Positions 53,221 to 62,129 of a stretch of DNA of 64,000 nucleotides are shown piece by piece. Below the pieces are notes generated by a model that was not told the origin of the DNA, made no database searches, and saw only the letters and a program-made list of their open reading frames with translations. The stretch spans positions 46,679-110,678 of the forward strand of contig CAKZRP010000051.1 of the NCBI GenBank assembly GCA_937146765.1. The letters are read 5' to 3'. The position numbers were made by a program, and so were the translations under genes. Source of the DNA: an uncultured Paracoccaceae bacterium. GTDB taxonomy: Bacteria; Pseudomonadota; Alphaproteobacteria; Rhodobacterales; Rhodobacteraceae. The stretch's first letter is position 1, and every line of letters begins with the position of its first letter.

Positions 53221-54009
53221 ATGACCCGGACCTTTGCCCTCGCAGCTTCTTTGACCGCTGTCCTTGCCACCGGTGCCCTCGCGGCAGACCTGCCCGATCT
53301 TGAAGGGCGCGAAGTGGTGGTGGTTTCCGAAAACACCTATCCGCCGCTGCAATTCATCGACGGCGCGGGGCAGGCCGTGGGCTGGGAATACGACGCGGTA
53401 GCGGAGCTGGCCTCGCGCCTCAACATGACCGTGGTCTATGAGAACGCGAGCTGGGACGCGATGATCCCCGCGATCAGCGCGGGGCAGTACGACATGGCGA
53501 TGAACGGCATCACCATTCGCGACGACCGCAAGGAAAGCGTCGATTTTTCCGACAGTTATCTGACCTCACAGATGCGGATGATCGTGGCCGGAGACGAGAG
53601 CCGCTTTACCGATGCCGCGAGCTTTGCCGCCGATCCCGATCTGCTGGCCGCGGCGCAGCCCGGCACCACACCCTTTTATGTGACCGTCTACGACATCCTC
53701 GACGGGGACGAGGCCAACCCGCGCATAAAGCTGTTTGAGACCGTGGGCGCCGCCGTGCAGGCCCTGCGCGCAGGCGACGTCGATCTCGTCCTGTCCGACA
53801 GCACCGCCGCCAATGGCATCACCGAGGCCTCCGAGGGGGCGCTCAAGATCGTGGGCGAGCCGCTCGGCACCGAGGATTTCGGCTTCATTTTCCCTAAAGG
53901 CTCCGACCTCGTGGCGCCGATCAACGCCGCCTTGGCCGAGATGCATGTCGATGGCACGCTTGAGGCGCTGAACAAGAAATGGTTCCTCGACTACAAACTG
54001 GGCCAATAA
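53221..54009 (+). CDS. Amino-acid ABC transporter substrate-binding protein
   Basis: Periplasmic binding protein of about 262 residues (family 3, polar amino-acid type). The signal peptide [20 protein letters not shown] ends AADL. Ligand-site segments include [40 protein letters not shown] and [16 protein letters not shown]. It starts two bases after the MoeB-like gene. A strong intercistronic hairpin and the permease gene follow. No ATPase gene for this transporter is in the window. Confidence 0.9.
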   Translation: MTRTFALAASLTAVLATGALAADLPDLEGREVVVVSENTYPPLQFIDGAGQAVGWEYDAVAELASRLNMTVVYENASWDAMIPAISAGQYDMAMNGITIRDDRKESVDFSDSYLTSQMRMIVAGDESRFTDAASFAADPDLLAAAQPGTTPFYVTVYDILDGDEANPRIKLFETVGAAVQALRAGDVDLVLSDSTAANGITEASEGALKIVGEPLGTEDFGFIFPKGSDLVAPINAALAEMHVDGTLEALNKKWFLDYKLGQ

Positions 54010-54032
54010 CCACAATCCAAAGATAATTTTTG

Positions 54033-54056
54033 CCCCGGCTGGTCCCCCGGCCGGGG
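54033..54056 (+). terminator. Intercistronic hairpin after the binding-protein gene
   Basis: CCCCGGCTGG (54033-54042) pairs with CCGGCCGGGG (54047-54056) in a 10-bp stem with a TCCC loop (one G-T pair), between the binding protein and the permease. It ends in TTTG only, so partial termination or protection of the upstream mRNA are both possible. Confidence 0.65.
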
Positions 54057-54078
54057 TTTGTCGTGACAGGACAAACAG

Positions 54079-54885
54079 ATGACGAAGCCGCAGCGGCGCG
54101 ACGACAAGGCAGATTTCCCCTATTGGCTGGTGGCCGTTGTGCTCATCGGCCTGTGGCTCGGCATCGAGGTGCTGCGCAGCGAGATCTACTCGCAGATCAT
54201 GACCACCCTCTGGCGCGGGATCGGGGTCACACTCCTTGTCACGGTTGTCAGCTTTTTCTCTGCCTCGGCGCTCGGGCTGCTGCTGGCGCTCGGCGAGCGG
54301 TCCAAATGGATCGTCCTGCGCCAGATTTGCCGCTTCTACATCGAGGTTGTGCGGGGCGTGCCGATCATCGTGCTGCTCCTCTATGTGGCCTTCGTGCTGG
54401 CACCCGCGCTGGTCGACCTGCGCAACTGGCTCGGCGGTTTTCTGGGATTGGAGGAGATCCGCACCCGCAGTTTCCCGCTGCTGTGGCGTGCGGTGCTGGC
54501 GCTGATGATCGCCTATTCCGCCTTTATTGCCGAGGTGTTCCGCGCCGGTCTGCAATCGGTGCCGGAGGGTCAGGTGGAGGCTGCCAAGGCGCTGGGGCTC
54601 GGCTCCTGGCACCGCTTCCGCTTCATCGTCTTTCCGCAGGCGATCCGCACCATTCTGCCGCCTTTGGGAAATGACTTCGTGGCGTTGGTGAAGGATTCCT
54701 CGTTGGTCTCCGTTCTCGGCGTGCTTGACATCACCCAGTTGGGCAAGGTCGCGGCGGCGGGCAATTTCCGCTATTTCGAGACCTACAACATGGTGGCGCT
54801 GGTCTATCTGGCGATGACGATCACCCTGTCACTGGGCTTGCGCGGATTGGAGAAACGCCTGCGCCGCAAGGTGGAGCAACGCTGA
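54079..54885 (+). CDS. Amino-acid ABC transporter permease
   Basis: HisM/GltJ-type permease of 268 residues with about five membrane helices and the EAA loop EAAKALGLGSWHRFRFIVFP that contacts the ATPase. VVRGVPIIVLLLYVAFVLAP and VALVKDSSLVSVLGVLDITQ are typical of polar amino-acid importers. It probably acts with the upstream binding protein and an ATPase encoded elsewhere; a single permease gene suggests a homodimer. Confidence 0.92.
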   Translation: MTKPQRRDDKADFPYWLVAVVLIGLWLGIEVLRSEIYSQIMTTLWRGIGVTLLVTVVSFFSASALGLLLALGERSKWIVLRQICRFYIEVVRGVPIIVLLLYVAFVLAPALVDLRNWLGGFLGLEEIRTRSFPLLWRAVLALMIAYSAFIAEVFRAGLQSVPEGQVEAAKALGLGSWHRFRFIVFPQAIRTILPPLGNDFVALVKDSSLVSVLGVLDITQLGKVAAAGNFRYFETYNMVALVYLAMTITLSLGLRGLEKRLRRKVEQR

Positions 54886-54982
54886 GGTCCTGCCATTCCT
54901 TGTCGGCGGCGTAACTCTGCGCCTCAGGGTCGATTGCAGCCCCGGGCCAGAGCGGCTAGCGTCACCCCAAAGGAGACCGTTC

Positions 54983-56998
54983 ATGACCAATCCGCTTTTG
55001 TCCAACTGGGACACGCCGTTCAACATCGCGCCCTTCGACCAGATTTCCGACGCGGATTTCGCCCCCGCGCTGGAGGAGGCCTTGGCCGCCCATAACGCGC
55101 AGATCGCGGCGATTGCCGAAAATCCCGAAGCGCCGACCTTTGCCAATGTGATCGAGGCGCTAGAGACCCCCTGCCAGCCGCTCGAACAGGTCTTGGGCGT
55201 GTTTTTCACCGTTGCAGGGGCCGACAGCAATCCCAAGCGGGAGGAGCTGCAACGGGCCTTCTCGCCGAAACTCGCCGCGCATTTCTCCACCATCACCGCA
55301 AACAAGGCGCTCTATGCGCGAGTGAAGGCGGTCTGGGATCAGCGCGACAGTCTGGAGTTGACCGAGGAGCAGGCGCGGGTCCTGATGCTGACCTATCGCG
55401 GCTTTGTGCGCGGTGGTGCGGCGCTCGAAGGGGCCGAAGACGCCCGGATGCAGGAGATCAAGTCGCGACTGGCGACGCTGGGCACCGAGTTTACCCAGAA
55501 CCTTTTGGCGGATGAGCGCGAGTGGTTCATGGAGCTTTCGGAAGCGGACCTTGAAGGCCTGCCGGAGTTTGTGGTCAAGGCCGCGCGGGCGGCAGGCAAG
55601 GAAAAAGGTGTTGAGGGGCCGGTGGTGACGCTGGCACGTTCCATCGTGACGCCCTTCCTGCAATTCTCGCCCCGTCGCGACCTGCGCGAGGTGGCACATC
55701 GCGCTTGGGCGGCGCGCGGGGCCAATGGCGGCACCCACGACAACCGCGCGATTGCGGCCGAAATCCTGTCCCTGCGCGAAGAGCGTGCCAAGCTCCTCGG
55801 CTACGAGAATTTCGCGGCCTATAAGCTTGAGACCGAAATGGCCAAAACGCCGGATGCGGTGCGGGCGCTGCTTATGGATGTCTGGGGCCCGGCCAAGGCG
55901 CAGGCCGATAAGGACGCCGAGGTGCTGACCGCGATGATGCACAAGGACGGTATCAACGGCGATCTGGAGCCTTGGGACTGGCACTACTACGCCGAAAAAC
56001 GCCGCAAGGTGGAGCATGACCTCGATGAGGCGGAGCTGAAGCCCTATTTGCAGCTCGACCGGATGATCGAGGCGTCGTTTGCTTGCGCCAACCGTTTGTT
56101 TGGGCTGGAGTTTGCCCCCTTGGACGTGCCGCTCTACCACAAGGATTGCCGCGCCTGGGAGGTGACCCGAAACGGCAAACATGTAGCGGTCTTTATCGGC
56201 GATTACTTCGCGCGCGGCTCCAAACGCTCTGGTGCCTGGTGTTCCGCGATGCGGGCGCAGGCGAAATTCCCCGAAGTGCAGACCCCGGTGGTCATCAACG
56301 TCTGCAACTTTGCCAAGGGCGAACCGGCGCTCCTGTCCTATGACGATGCGCGCACCCTGTTCCACGAGTTTGGCCATGCGCTGCATCAGATGCTGTCGGA
56401 TGTGACCTATGAGAGCGTCTCTGGCACTTCGGTGGCGCGGGACTTTGTCGAGCTGCCGAGCCAGCTTTACGAGCATTGGCTGGAGGTGCCCGAGGTGCTG
56501 GCGGAGTTTGCCACCCATGCGGAAACCGGGGCGGCGATGCCTGCGGCGATGCTGGAGAAGGTGCTGGGGGCGGCGACCTTCAACATGGGGTTTCAGACGG
56601 TGGAATATGTCGCCTCGGCGCTGGTAGATCTGGAGTTCCACGACGGCGCGGCAGCCGCTGATCCGATGGCGAAACAGGCGGAAGTTTTGGCCGGTTTGGG
56701 CATGCCGCGCGCCATTTTGATGCGCCACGCCACCCCGCATTTCGCGCATGTCTTCTCGGGCGACGGCTATTCCTCGGGCTATTACAGCTACATGTGGTCC
56801 GAGGTGATGGATGCGGACGCCTTTGCCGCCTTTGAGGAGGCGGGGAGCGCCTTTGATCCCGAGCGCGCCAAGGCGTTGGAAGAGAACATCCTCTCCACCG
56901 GTGGCTCGCGCGATGCGGCCGAGCTCTATACCGCCTTCCGGGGGCGTCTGCCGGGGGTTGAGGCGCTGCTGAAAGGGCGCGGACTGGCGGCAGAGTAG
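54983..56998 (+). CDS. M3-family oligopeptidase
   Basis: Zinc metallopeptidase of the M3 family (671 residues; oligopeptidase A or dipeptidyl carboxypeptidase type). The zinc site HEFGHALHQML is near residue 460, followed by the third-ligand region SQLYEHW. It degrades short peptides in the cytoplasm. It has AAAGGAGA before the ATG, is alone by spacing, and ends at a strong GC hairpin. Confidence 0.93.
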   Translation: MTNPLLSNWDTPFNIAPFDQISDADFAPALEEALAAHNAQIAAIAENPEAPTFANVIEALETPCQPLEQVLGVFFTVAGADSNPKREELQRAFSPKLAAHFSTITANKALYARVKAVWDQRDSLELTEEQARVLMLTYRGFVRGGAALEGAEDARMQEIKSRLATLGTEFTQNLLADEREWFMELSEADLEGLPEFVVKAARAAGKEKGVEGPVVTLARSIVTPFLQFSPRRDLREVAHRAWAARGANGGTHDNRAIAAEILSLREERAKLLGYENFAAYKLETEMAKTPDAVRALLMDVWGPAKAQADKDAEVLTAMMHKDGINGDLEPWDWHYYAEKRRKVEHDLDEAELKPYLQLDRMIEASFACANRLFGLEFAPLDVPLYHKDCRAWEVTRNGKHVAVFIGDYFARGSKRSGAWCSAMRAQAKFPEVQTPVVINVCNFAKGEPALLSYDDARTLFHEFGHALHQMLSDVTYESVSGTSVARDFVELPSQLYEHWLEVPEVLAEFATHAETGAAMPAAMLEKVLGAATFNMGFQTVEYVASALVDLEFHDGAAAADPMAKQAEVLAGLGMPRAILMRHATPHFAHVFSGDGYSSGYYSYMWSEVMDADAFAAFEEAGSAFDPERAKALEENILSTGGSRDAAELYTAFRGRLPGVEALLKGRGLAAE

Positions 56999-57008
56999 GC
57001 GCTAGGGG

Positions 57009-57060
57009 GCGCCCCTTGGCAGGGGCGCGGCCTCCGGCGGGGATATTTATAAGAAGATGA
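57009..57060. repeat. Hairpin plus GGCCTCCGGCGGGGATATTT element
   Basis: GCGCCCCT-TGGC-AGGGGCGC (57009-57028, perfect stem) follows the peptidase stop, then GGCCTCCGGCGGGGATATTT and AAGAAGATGA up to 57060. I have seen very similar sequences after genes in other Rhodobacteraceae, so I read this as a dispersed 3'-end element; only one copy is recognisable in this window. Confidence 0.45.
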
Positions 57061-57084
57061 AGGGGCGCCGGTCTTGGCGCCCCT
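57061..57084. terminator. Bidirectional terminator between the M3 peptidase and ghrA
   Basis: AGGGGCGCC (57061-57069) pairs with GGCGCCCCT (57076-57084) around a 6-base loop, with TT after it on the plus strand. It separates two convergent genes; the minus-strand side reads CTTCATCTT. Confidence 0.6.
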
Positions 57085-57094
57085 TTCGCTGTTG

Positions 57095-58021
57095 TCAGTA
57101 GCCGCGCTGGCGGTCGACGAGGTGCAGAAAGGGCGCCTGTGCCTCGCCCCGGCGGATGTTTTCCGCGATCACCCGCGCGGCGGTCAGGGGCCGGGTTTCG
57201 GCGGCGATATGCGGCGTGACCGTGACCTTGGGATGGGTCCAGAAGCGGTGATCTGCGGGCAGCGGCTCAACGCGGAACACATCCAATGTGGCATGGGCGA
57301 GGGTTCCCTTGTCCAGAGCCTCGATCAGGGCCGCATCGTCGATGAGGGGCCCGCGCCCGGGATTGAGGATCCGCGCGCCCTGGGGCAGATGCGCGAGGCT
57401 CTCGGCATTGAGGATGTTCTGTGTATCCGGTGTGTCGGGCAGCAGCAGGATCACAATTTCTGCGCTGCTGAGGGCATCCTTTAGACCCGCGTCCCTATGA
57501 TAACAGGTGAGCCCATCGATTTGTTTTTGGGTCCGCGACCAGCCGCTGACCGGAAAGCCGATCTGACGGAGGCTTTTGGCGCAGGCCTGCCCCAGCGCGC
57601 CAAGGCCGAGGATCGTGATAGGGCGTTCCTCCGCCAAGGGCGGCACGAAGGGCTCCCAGCGGTCTTGGGTTGCAAGCGTGCGGTCGATGTCCAGATGGTA
57701 GCGCAGCACATGGCCAGTGACCCATTCCACCATCGCCTGCGTCAGGCCGGGATCGACCATGCGGCAGAGCGGCTGGGTCAGGGTCTGATTGCCAGTGATC
57801 TTCTCCACCCCGGCCCAGATATTCAGCACCGCCTTGCAGCGCGTGTAGGGCGTGAAATCCTGCAGGTCGGAGTTCGGCGCGTAGATGATATAGTCGACCT
57901 CCTCCGGCGCGAATTCTGTGCGCAGGTCCACATCAAGGCCCGCCTCGGCAAAGGCGGCCTTGAGCGCGGGCTCATAGGCAGGCCAGCGTTCCGGGCGGGC
58001 CGCAAACAGCGCCTTGATCAT
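57095..58021 (-). CDS. ghrA: Glyoxylate/hydroxypyruvate reductase A
   Basis: D-2-hydroxyacid dehydrogenase of 308 residues that reduces glyoxylate or hydroxypyruvate with NAD(P)H. The cofactor motif is ILGLGALGQACAKSL (about residue 137), the catalytic Arg sits in PGRGPLIDDAALIEAL and the Asp/His pair in LDVFRVEPLP and VTPHIAAETRP. Its start overlaps the preceding VOC gene by ATGA, so the two are translated together. Confidence 0.92.
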   Translation of the reverse strand: MIKALFAARPERWPAYEPALKAAFAEAGLDVDLRTEFAPEEVDYIIYAPNSDLQDFTPYTRCKAVLNIWAGVEKITGNQTLTQPLCRMVDPGLTQAMVEWVTGHVLRYHLDIDRTLATQDRWEPFVPPLAEERPITILGLGALGQACAKSLRQIGFPVSGWSRTQKQIDGLTCYHRDAGLKDALSSAEIVILLLPDTPDTQNILNAESLAHLPQGARILNPGRGPLIDDAALIEALDKGTLAHATLDVFRVEPLPADHRFWTHPKVTVTPHIAAETRPLTAARVIAENIRRGEAQAPFLHLVDRQRGY

Positions 58022-58428
58022 GTGGCAAAGACGCCGGTGAGATCGGCAAAGCCCTTGACCTCGATCGGGTTGCCGGCAGGGTCGTAAAAGAACATGGTGC
58101 TCTGCTCGCCCGGCTCGCCCTTGAACCGGGTGGAGGGCGGGATCACAAACTCCACCCCTGCCTCGTGCAGCCGTTCGGCAAGGCGCTCCCAGGCGTCTTG
58201 TTCGAGGATCACGCCGAGATGGGGCATCGGCACCAGATGTTCGCCCACGCGGCCGGTCTTGGCGGTGGCGAAGGGCGCGCCCAGATGCAGCGAGATCTGG
58301 TGGCCGAAGAAGTCGAAGTCGATCCAGGTCTCGGTGCTGCGGCCCGGCTTGCAGCCGAGCACCCCGGCGTAGAACTCCCGTGCGGCCTGCAGATCATCAA
58401 CGTGATAGGCGAGGTGAAAAATGCTCAT
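58018..58428 (-). CDS. VOC-family glyoxalase-like protein
   Basis: A 136-residue vicinal-oxygen-chelate protein with the beta-alpha-beta-beta-beta repeat: MSIFHLAYHVDDLQAAREFY at the start, then IDFDFFGHQISLHLG and STMFFYDPAGNPIEVKGF. Potential metal ligands include the N-terminal His and Glu residues. Members include glyoxalase I and ring-cleaving dioxygenases; the reaction here cannot be named. It is coupled to ghrA. Confidence 0.88.
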   Translation of the reverse strand: MSIFHLAYHVDDLQAAREFYAGVLGCKPGRSTETWIDFDFFGHQISLHLGAPFATAKTGRVGEHLVPMPHLGVILEQDAWERLAERLHEAGVEFVIPPSTRFKGEPGEQSTMFFYDPAGNPIEVKGFADLTGVFAT

Positions 58429-58457
58429 GCGCGCTCCTCCAGAGGCTCTGTGGTCTG

Positions 58458-58481
58458 CCCCCTGCATAGCGCTGCAGGGGG
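58458..58481 (-). terminator. Hairpin after rodA
   Basis: CCCCCTGCA (58458-58466) pairs with TGCAGGGGG (58473-58481) with a TAGCGC loop, 27 bases after the rodA stop. No T-run on the minus strand, so it is only a possible terminator. Confidence 0.45.
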
Positions 58482-58507
58482 GCGGAGGGCCAGCCTGTTT
58501 CTGACGC

Positions 58508-59647
58508 TCAGCGCGGGCGGTGGACGTTGGCGCTCTGGACCACGCCAAAGGCGGCAAGCAGCACCAGCATGGCAGATCCACCGTAGGAGACCAGCGGCAG
58601 CGGCACGCCAACCACCGGAGCCAGCCCCATCACCATCGACATGTTGACCGAGAAGAAAAGGAAGAAATTGAGCGCGATCCCCAGGGTCACCAGCGAGGAG
58701 AAACGATCCTTGGTCGAGATGGCGGTGGAGATGCAGAAGATGATGATCAGCATGTAGATCGACAGCAGGGTGACGCCGCCGACGAAGCCGAACTCTTCCG
58801 CCAGGGTGGTGAAGATGAAGTCGGTGTGTTTTTCCGGCAGGAAGTTCAGCCGCGACTGGGTGCCTTGCATGAAACCGCGCCCGGACCAGCCGCCGGAACC
58901 GAGGGCGATCTTGGACTGGGTGATGTGATACCCCGCTCCCAGCGGGTCCTGCGAGGGATCGAGGAAGGTATCAATACGGCGGAACTGGTAATCCTTGATC
59001 AGTTGCCAGTCGGTGCCGCGGCTTTCAAAGACCGCGCTGACCAGGCCGACGCCCCCCCCGATCACCGCGGCGAAATAGGCCCAATGCACGCCGGCGAGGA
59101 ACATCACCCCACCCCCCGCTGTCAGCAGCAGGATGGCGGTGCCGAGGTCCGGCTGTTTCAAAACCAGGAAGGTGGGCACCAGGATCAGCAGTACTGGGGC
59201 AAGGACGAAGAGCGGTCGTGAGGTCTTGTTGGCCGGCAGCCAGTCGTAATAGGCGGCCAGCACCATCACCAGGGTGATCTTCATCAATTCGGACGGCTGC
59301 AGACGCAGCGGTCCGAGGTCGATCCAGCGCTGCGCGCCCATCCCGATGGCTCCGAAGAGCTCCACAGCCACTAGCAGGGTCAGGGCAATGAAATAAGCCA
59401 GAACCGAGATATTGCGCCAGAACCAGATCGGCACCATGGCGATGGCCAGCATCACGAAGAGGCCCATGCCGAACCGTTTGGCCTGCGGCTCGACCCAGGG
59501 GCTGAAGGATCCACCCGCGACCGAGTAGAGCATGAGTAGCCCCACGCCCACAGCCGCCGAGAGCAGCAGCACCAGCGGCCAGTTCAGGTAGAGGATCTTG
59601 CGCAGGCCGGTCGGAGTCGATTTGGCGTGATACTCGAGATAGCTCAT
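58508..59647 (-). CDS. rodA: Peptidoglycan glycosyltransferase RodA (SEDS family)
   Basis: Polymerises lipid II strands for cell elongation, paired with the transpeptidase MrdA. The 379-residue protein has about ten membrane helices; the SEDS signature is visible around FLPEKHTDFIFTTLAEEFGF (about residue 273) and LVSYGGSAMLVLLAAFG near the end. It overlaps mrdA by ATGA and ends the mreB-mreC-mreD-mrdA-rodA unit. Confidence 0.96.
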   Translation of the reverse strand: MSYLEYHAKSTPTGLRKILYLNWPLVLLLSAAVGVGLLMLYSVAGGSFSPWVEPQAKRFGMGLFVMLAIAMVPIWFWRNISVLAYFIALTLLVAVELFGAIGMGAQRWIDLGPLRLQPSELMKITLVMVLAAYYDWLPANKTSRPLFVLAPVLLILVPTFLVLKQPDLGTAILLLTAGGGVMFLAGVHWAYFAAVIGGGVGLVSAVFESRGTDWQLIKDYQFRRIDTFLDPSQDPLGAGYHITQSKIALGSGGWSGRGFMQGTQSRLNFLPEKHTDFIFTTLAEEFGFVGGVTLLSIYMLIIIFCISTAISTKDRFSSLVTLGIALNFFLFFSVNMSMVMGLAPVVGVPLPLVSYGGSAMLVLLAAFGVVQSANVHRPR

Positions 59648-61590
59648 GCCTGATCGTTCCCCTGGCTCTCGCGGCGCTTCAGGCGCTCGCGTTCGAGACG
59701 TTCCTGTTGGGCTTCGATCTTGCTGCGATCGGCAGAGGGATAGGCGTCGAGCGGCGGGGTGCCGCGATAGAGCGCCTGCAGGATGATGTCACGGGCAATC
59801 GGTGCCGCAGCGGTGGAGCCGCCGCCGCCATGTTCCACCACCACCGAGACCGCGTATTTCGGGTTTTCTACCGGCGCAAAACACACAAACAGCGCATGAT
59901 CGCGCCGTTCCCAAGGCAGGTCATCGTTGCTGATGACCCCGGCGGCGCGTTCGGCAGCGGTGATGTTGCGGACCTGGCTGGTTCCGGTCTTGCCCGCCAT
60001 CCGCATGCCCTCGGCAATGATGCGCGAGCGATAGGCGGTGCCGCGCCGGTCGTTGCTGACCGCGTTCATCGCCTTGCGCAGGTTGCGCAGGTTGTTGGGA
60101 TTGATGGCGAGCGTCTCGCCGGCGCCCGAGGGTTCCTCGACCCCGTCAACCGATTTGACCAGTCGCGGCGTGACGCTGCGACCGGAGGCGATCCGCGCCG
60201 TCATCACCGCCAGTTGTAGTGGCGAGGCCAGCATGTAGCCCTGTCCGATCGAGGCGTTCACCGTATCGCCCACCAGCCAGTCCTGCCCATGCACCCGCGC
60301 CTTCCAGTCCCGGTTTGGCGTCAGCCCTGCGGCGACCGCGGACATTGGCAGTTCATGCTTGATGCCGAGCCCCAGTTTGTTGGCCATGTCCGATATCCGG
60401 TCGATGCCGACCTTGATGGCCAGATCATAATAATAGACGTCGCAGGAATGCTTGAGGGAATCCTCCAGATTGACGTGGCCATGCCCGCCGCGTTTCCAGC
60501 AGTGGAACCGCCGCCCCGCAACCTCCAGATGGCCGGGACAATAGGCCGTGTCTTCCGGTCCGATGACGCCATGTTCGAGTCCGGCCAAGGCGGTCACCAT
60601 CTTGAAGGTGGAACCGGGAGGATAGGTGCCCTGCACCGTCTTGTTGGCCAACGGGCGATAGGGGTCGCTGGTCAAGGCCCGATAGTCGGCGACGGAAATC
60701 CCGCGGACAAAGAGGTTCGGGTCATAGCTGGGGCTGGAGCTGATGGCGAGCACATCCCCATGCTCGATATCGATCACCACCGCAGCGGCGCTTTCGGTGC
60801 CGAGGCGGGCCTGGGTGTAGCTTTGCAGTTCAGCGTCCAGCGTCAACTGCATGTCGGCCCCCGATTCGCCTTCCTGGCGGTCGAGTTCGCGCATTACCCG
60901 CCCCATGGCGTTGACTTCGACCCTTTTGGCCCCGGCCTTGCCGCGCAGGGCCTCTTCCTGCCGCGCCTCAAAGCCCACCTTGCCGATCTGGAACCGCGGA
61001 ATGCGCAGGATCGGCTCCGGGTCTTCCATCTTTGACAGATCATAGTCGGAGACCGGGCCGACATAGCCGACCACATGGGCGAAATCCGCATTCTGCGGGT
61101 AGAGGCGGGTGAGACCCACCTCCGGGGTGATGCCGGGCAGGGCGGGGGCATTCACCGCGACCTTGGAAATATCCTTCCACGAGATCTGATCCGCCAGAGT
61201 GATCGGCAGGAAAGGCGGCGAGCGGCGCATCTCGGTGCGGGCACGCTCCAGGTCCTCTTCGTCGATGGGAAGGAGACGGGTGAGATTGGCGATCACCTTT
61301 TCCACATCCCCGGCATCTTCGGGCACCAGGACGATGCGGTAGGAGGGGGAATTCTGCGCGATGATGACCCCGTGACGGTCGTAGATCTCGCCGCGGTTGG
61401 GCGCGATGAGACGAATATTGACCCGGTTTTCCTCGGCCAGCAGCCGGAATTGGTCGGCCTGATCGACCTGCAGATACCGCATCCGCATCGCCAGCAAGCC
61501 GGCAAAGCCCAGCTGTGCACCGCCGAGCAGCAAGGACCGGCGTGTCAGCTTGCGGTGACTGCTATCGGCATCCTTTGAATTGCGTTTCAC
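59644..61590 (-). CDS. mrdA: Penicillin-binding protein 2
   Basis: Class B penicillin-binding protein, about 648 residues, the transpeptidase for elongation. An N-terminal membrane helix (SLLLGGAQLGFAGLLAMRM) precedes the pedestal and the transpeptidase domain, with SxxK in YPPGSTFKMVTALAG (about residue 325), the second Ser in KHSCDVYYYD and KTG in AGKTGTSQVRN. A GTG at 61590 overlaps mreD by GTGA and gives the family-typical N terminus; an upstream in-frame extension is not conserved. Confidence 0.96.
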   Translation of the reverse strand: MKRNSKDADSSHRKLTRRSLLLGGAQLGFAGLLAMRMRYLQVDQADQFRLLAEENRVNIRLIAPNRGEIYDRHGVIIAQNSPSYRIVLVPEDAGDVEKVIANLTRLLPIDEEDLERARTEMRRSPPFLPITLADQISWKDISKVAVNAPALPGITPEVGLTRLYPQNADFAHVVGYVGPVSDYDLSKMEDPEPILRIPRFQIGKVGFEARQEEALRGKAGAKRVEVNAMGRVMRELDRQEGESGADMQLTLDAELQSYTQARLGTESAAAVVIDIEHGDVLAISSSPSYDPNLFVRGISVADYRALTSDPYRPLANKTVQGTYPPGSTFKMVTALAGLEHGVIGPEDTAYCPGHLEVAGRRFHCWKRGGHGHVNLEDSLKHSCDVYYYDLAIKVGIDRISDMANKLGLGIKHELPMSAVAAGLTPNRDWKARVHGQDWLVGDTVNASIGQGYMLASPLQLAVMTARIASGRSVTPRLVKSVDGVEEPSGAGETLAINPNNLRNLRKAMNAVSNDRRGTAYRSRIIAEGMRMAGKTGTSQVRNITAAERAAGVISNDDLPWERRDHALFVCFAPVENPKYAVSVVVEHGGGGSTAAAPIARDIILQALYRGTPPLDAYPSADRSKIEAQQERLERERLKRRESQGNDQA

Positions 61591-62129
61591 AGGCGATTTC
61601 CCATGGTTTCGGCATCGGCGGGAGAGAGGCGGCGCACGCCGAGGAGACTCTGGCTGACAAGGATGACAACCGGATAGACCGCAATGGTCATGATAACCTG
61701 GACCAGTACCAGCGCAATATGCGGCTGTTCCACCGCGAGGATGCCCAGTACCAGCCGGTTGAGCAGGGTTATGCCGATGATGACGACGCTCACCCCGAAC
61801 CATTCGCCGAGGAAAGGCGTCTCGCGCGTGGCCGGCATCCGCGATTTCAGGAACTCGCTGGCCAGAAGCACCAGCAAGGCCCAGAGCCCGGGCGGGCGCT
61901 GGTAGAGGAGATCGGCCAGCAGCATCACCAGGGCGATCAGAAGCGGCGGCACGAAGTCCCCCCGGCGAACCGACCAGACCAGCACCAGCGCCAGCAGCAG
62001 GTCCGGCGGACTCCAGCGGCGCGGCAGGGTGTCGAGGGGCAGGAGGTGGAAGAACATGATCAGGAGCGCCACCAGAACGAAGGCTCCGCGCATGAGCCAG
62101 ATGCCCGTTGGAGTGGTGGTCCTAGCCAT
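61587..62129 (-). CDS. mreD: Rod-shape-determining protein MreD
   Basis: A roughly 180-residue membrane protein with about five helices (LMRGAFVLVALLIMFFHLL, LLLALVLVWSVRRG, VIIGITLLNRLVLGI), the size and layout of MreD, which links MreC and MreB to the wall synthases. The ATG at 62129 overlaps the mreC stop by eight bases. Identification rests on size, hydrophobic pattern and position between mreC and mrdA. Confidence 0.9.
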   Translation of the reverse strand: MARTTTPTGIWLMRGAFVLVALLIMFFHLLPLDTLPRRWSPPDLLLALVLVWSVRRGDFVPPLLIALVMLLADLLYQRPPGLWALLVLLASEFLKSRMPATRETPFLGEWFGVSVVIIGITLLNRLVLGILAVEQPHIALVLVQVIMTIAVYPVVILVSQSLLGVRRLSPADAETMGNRL

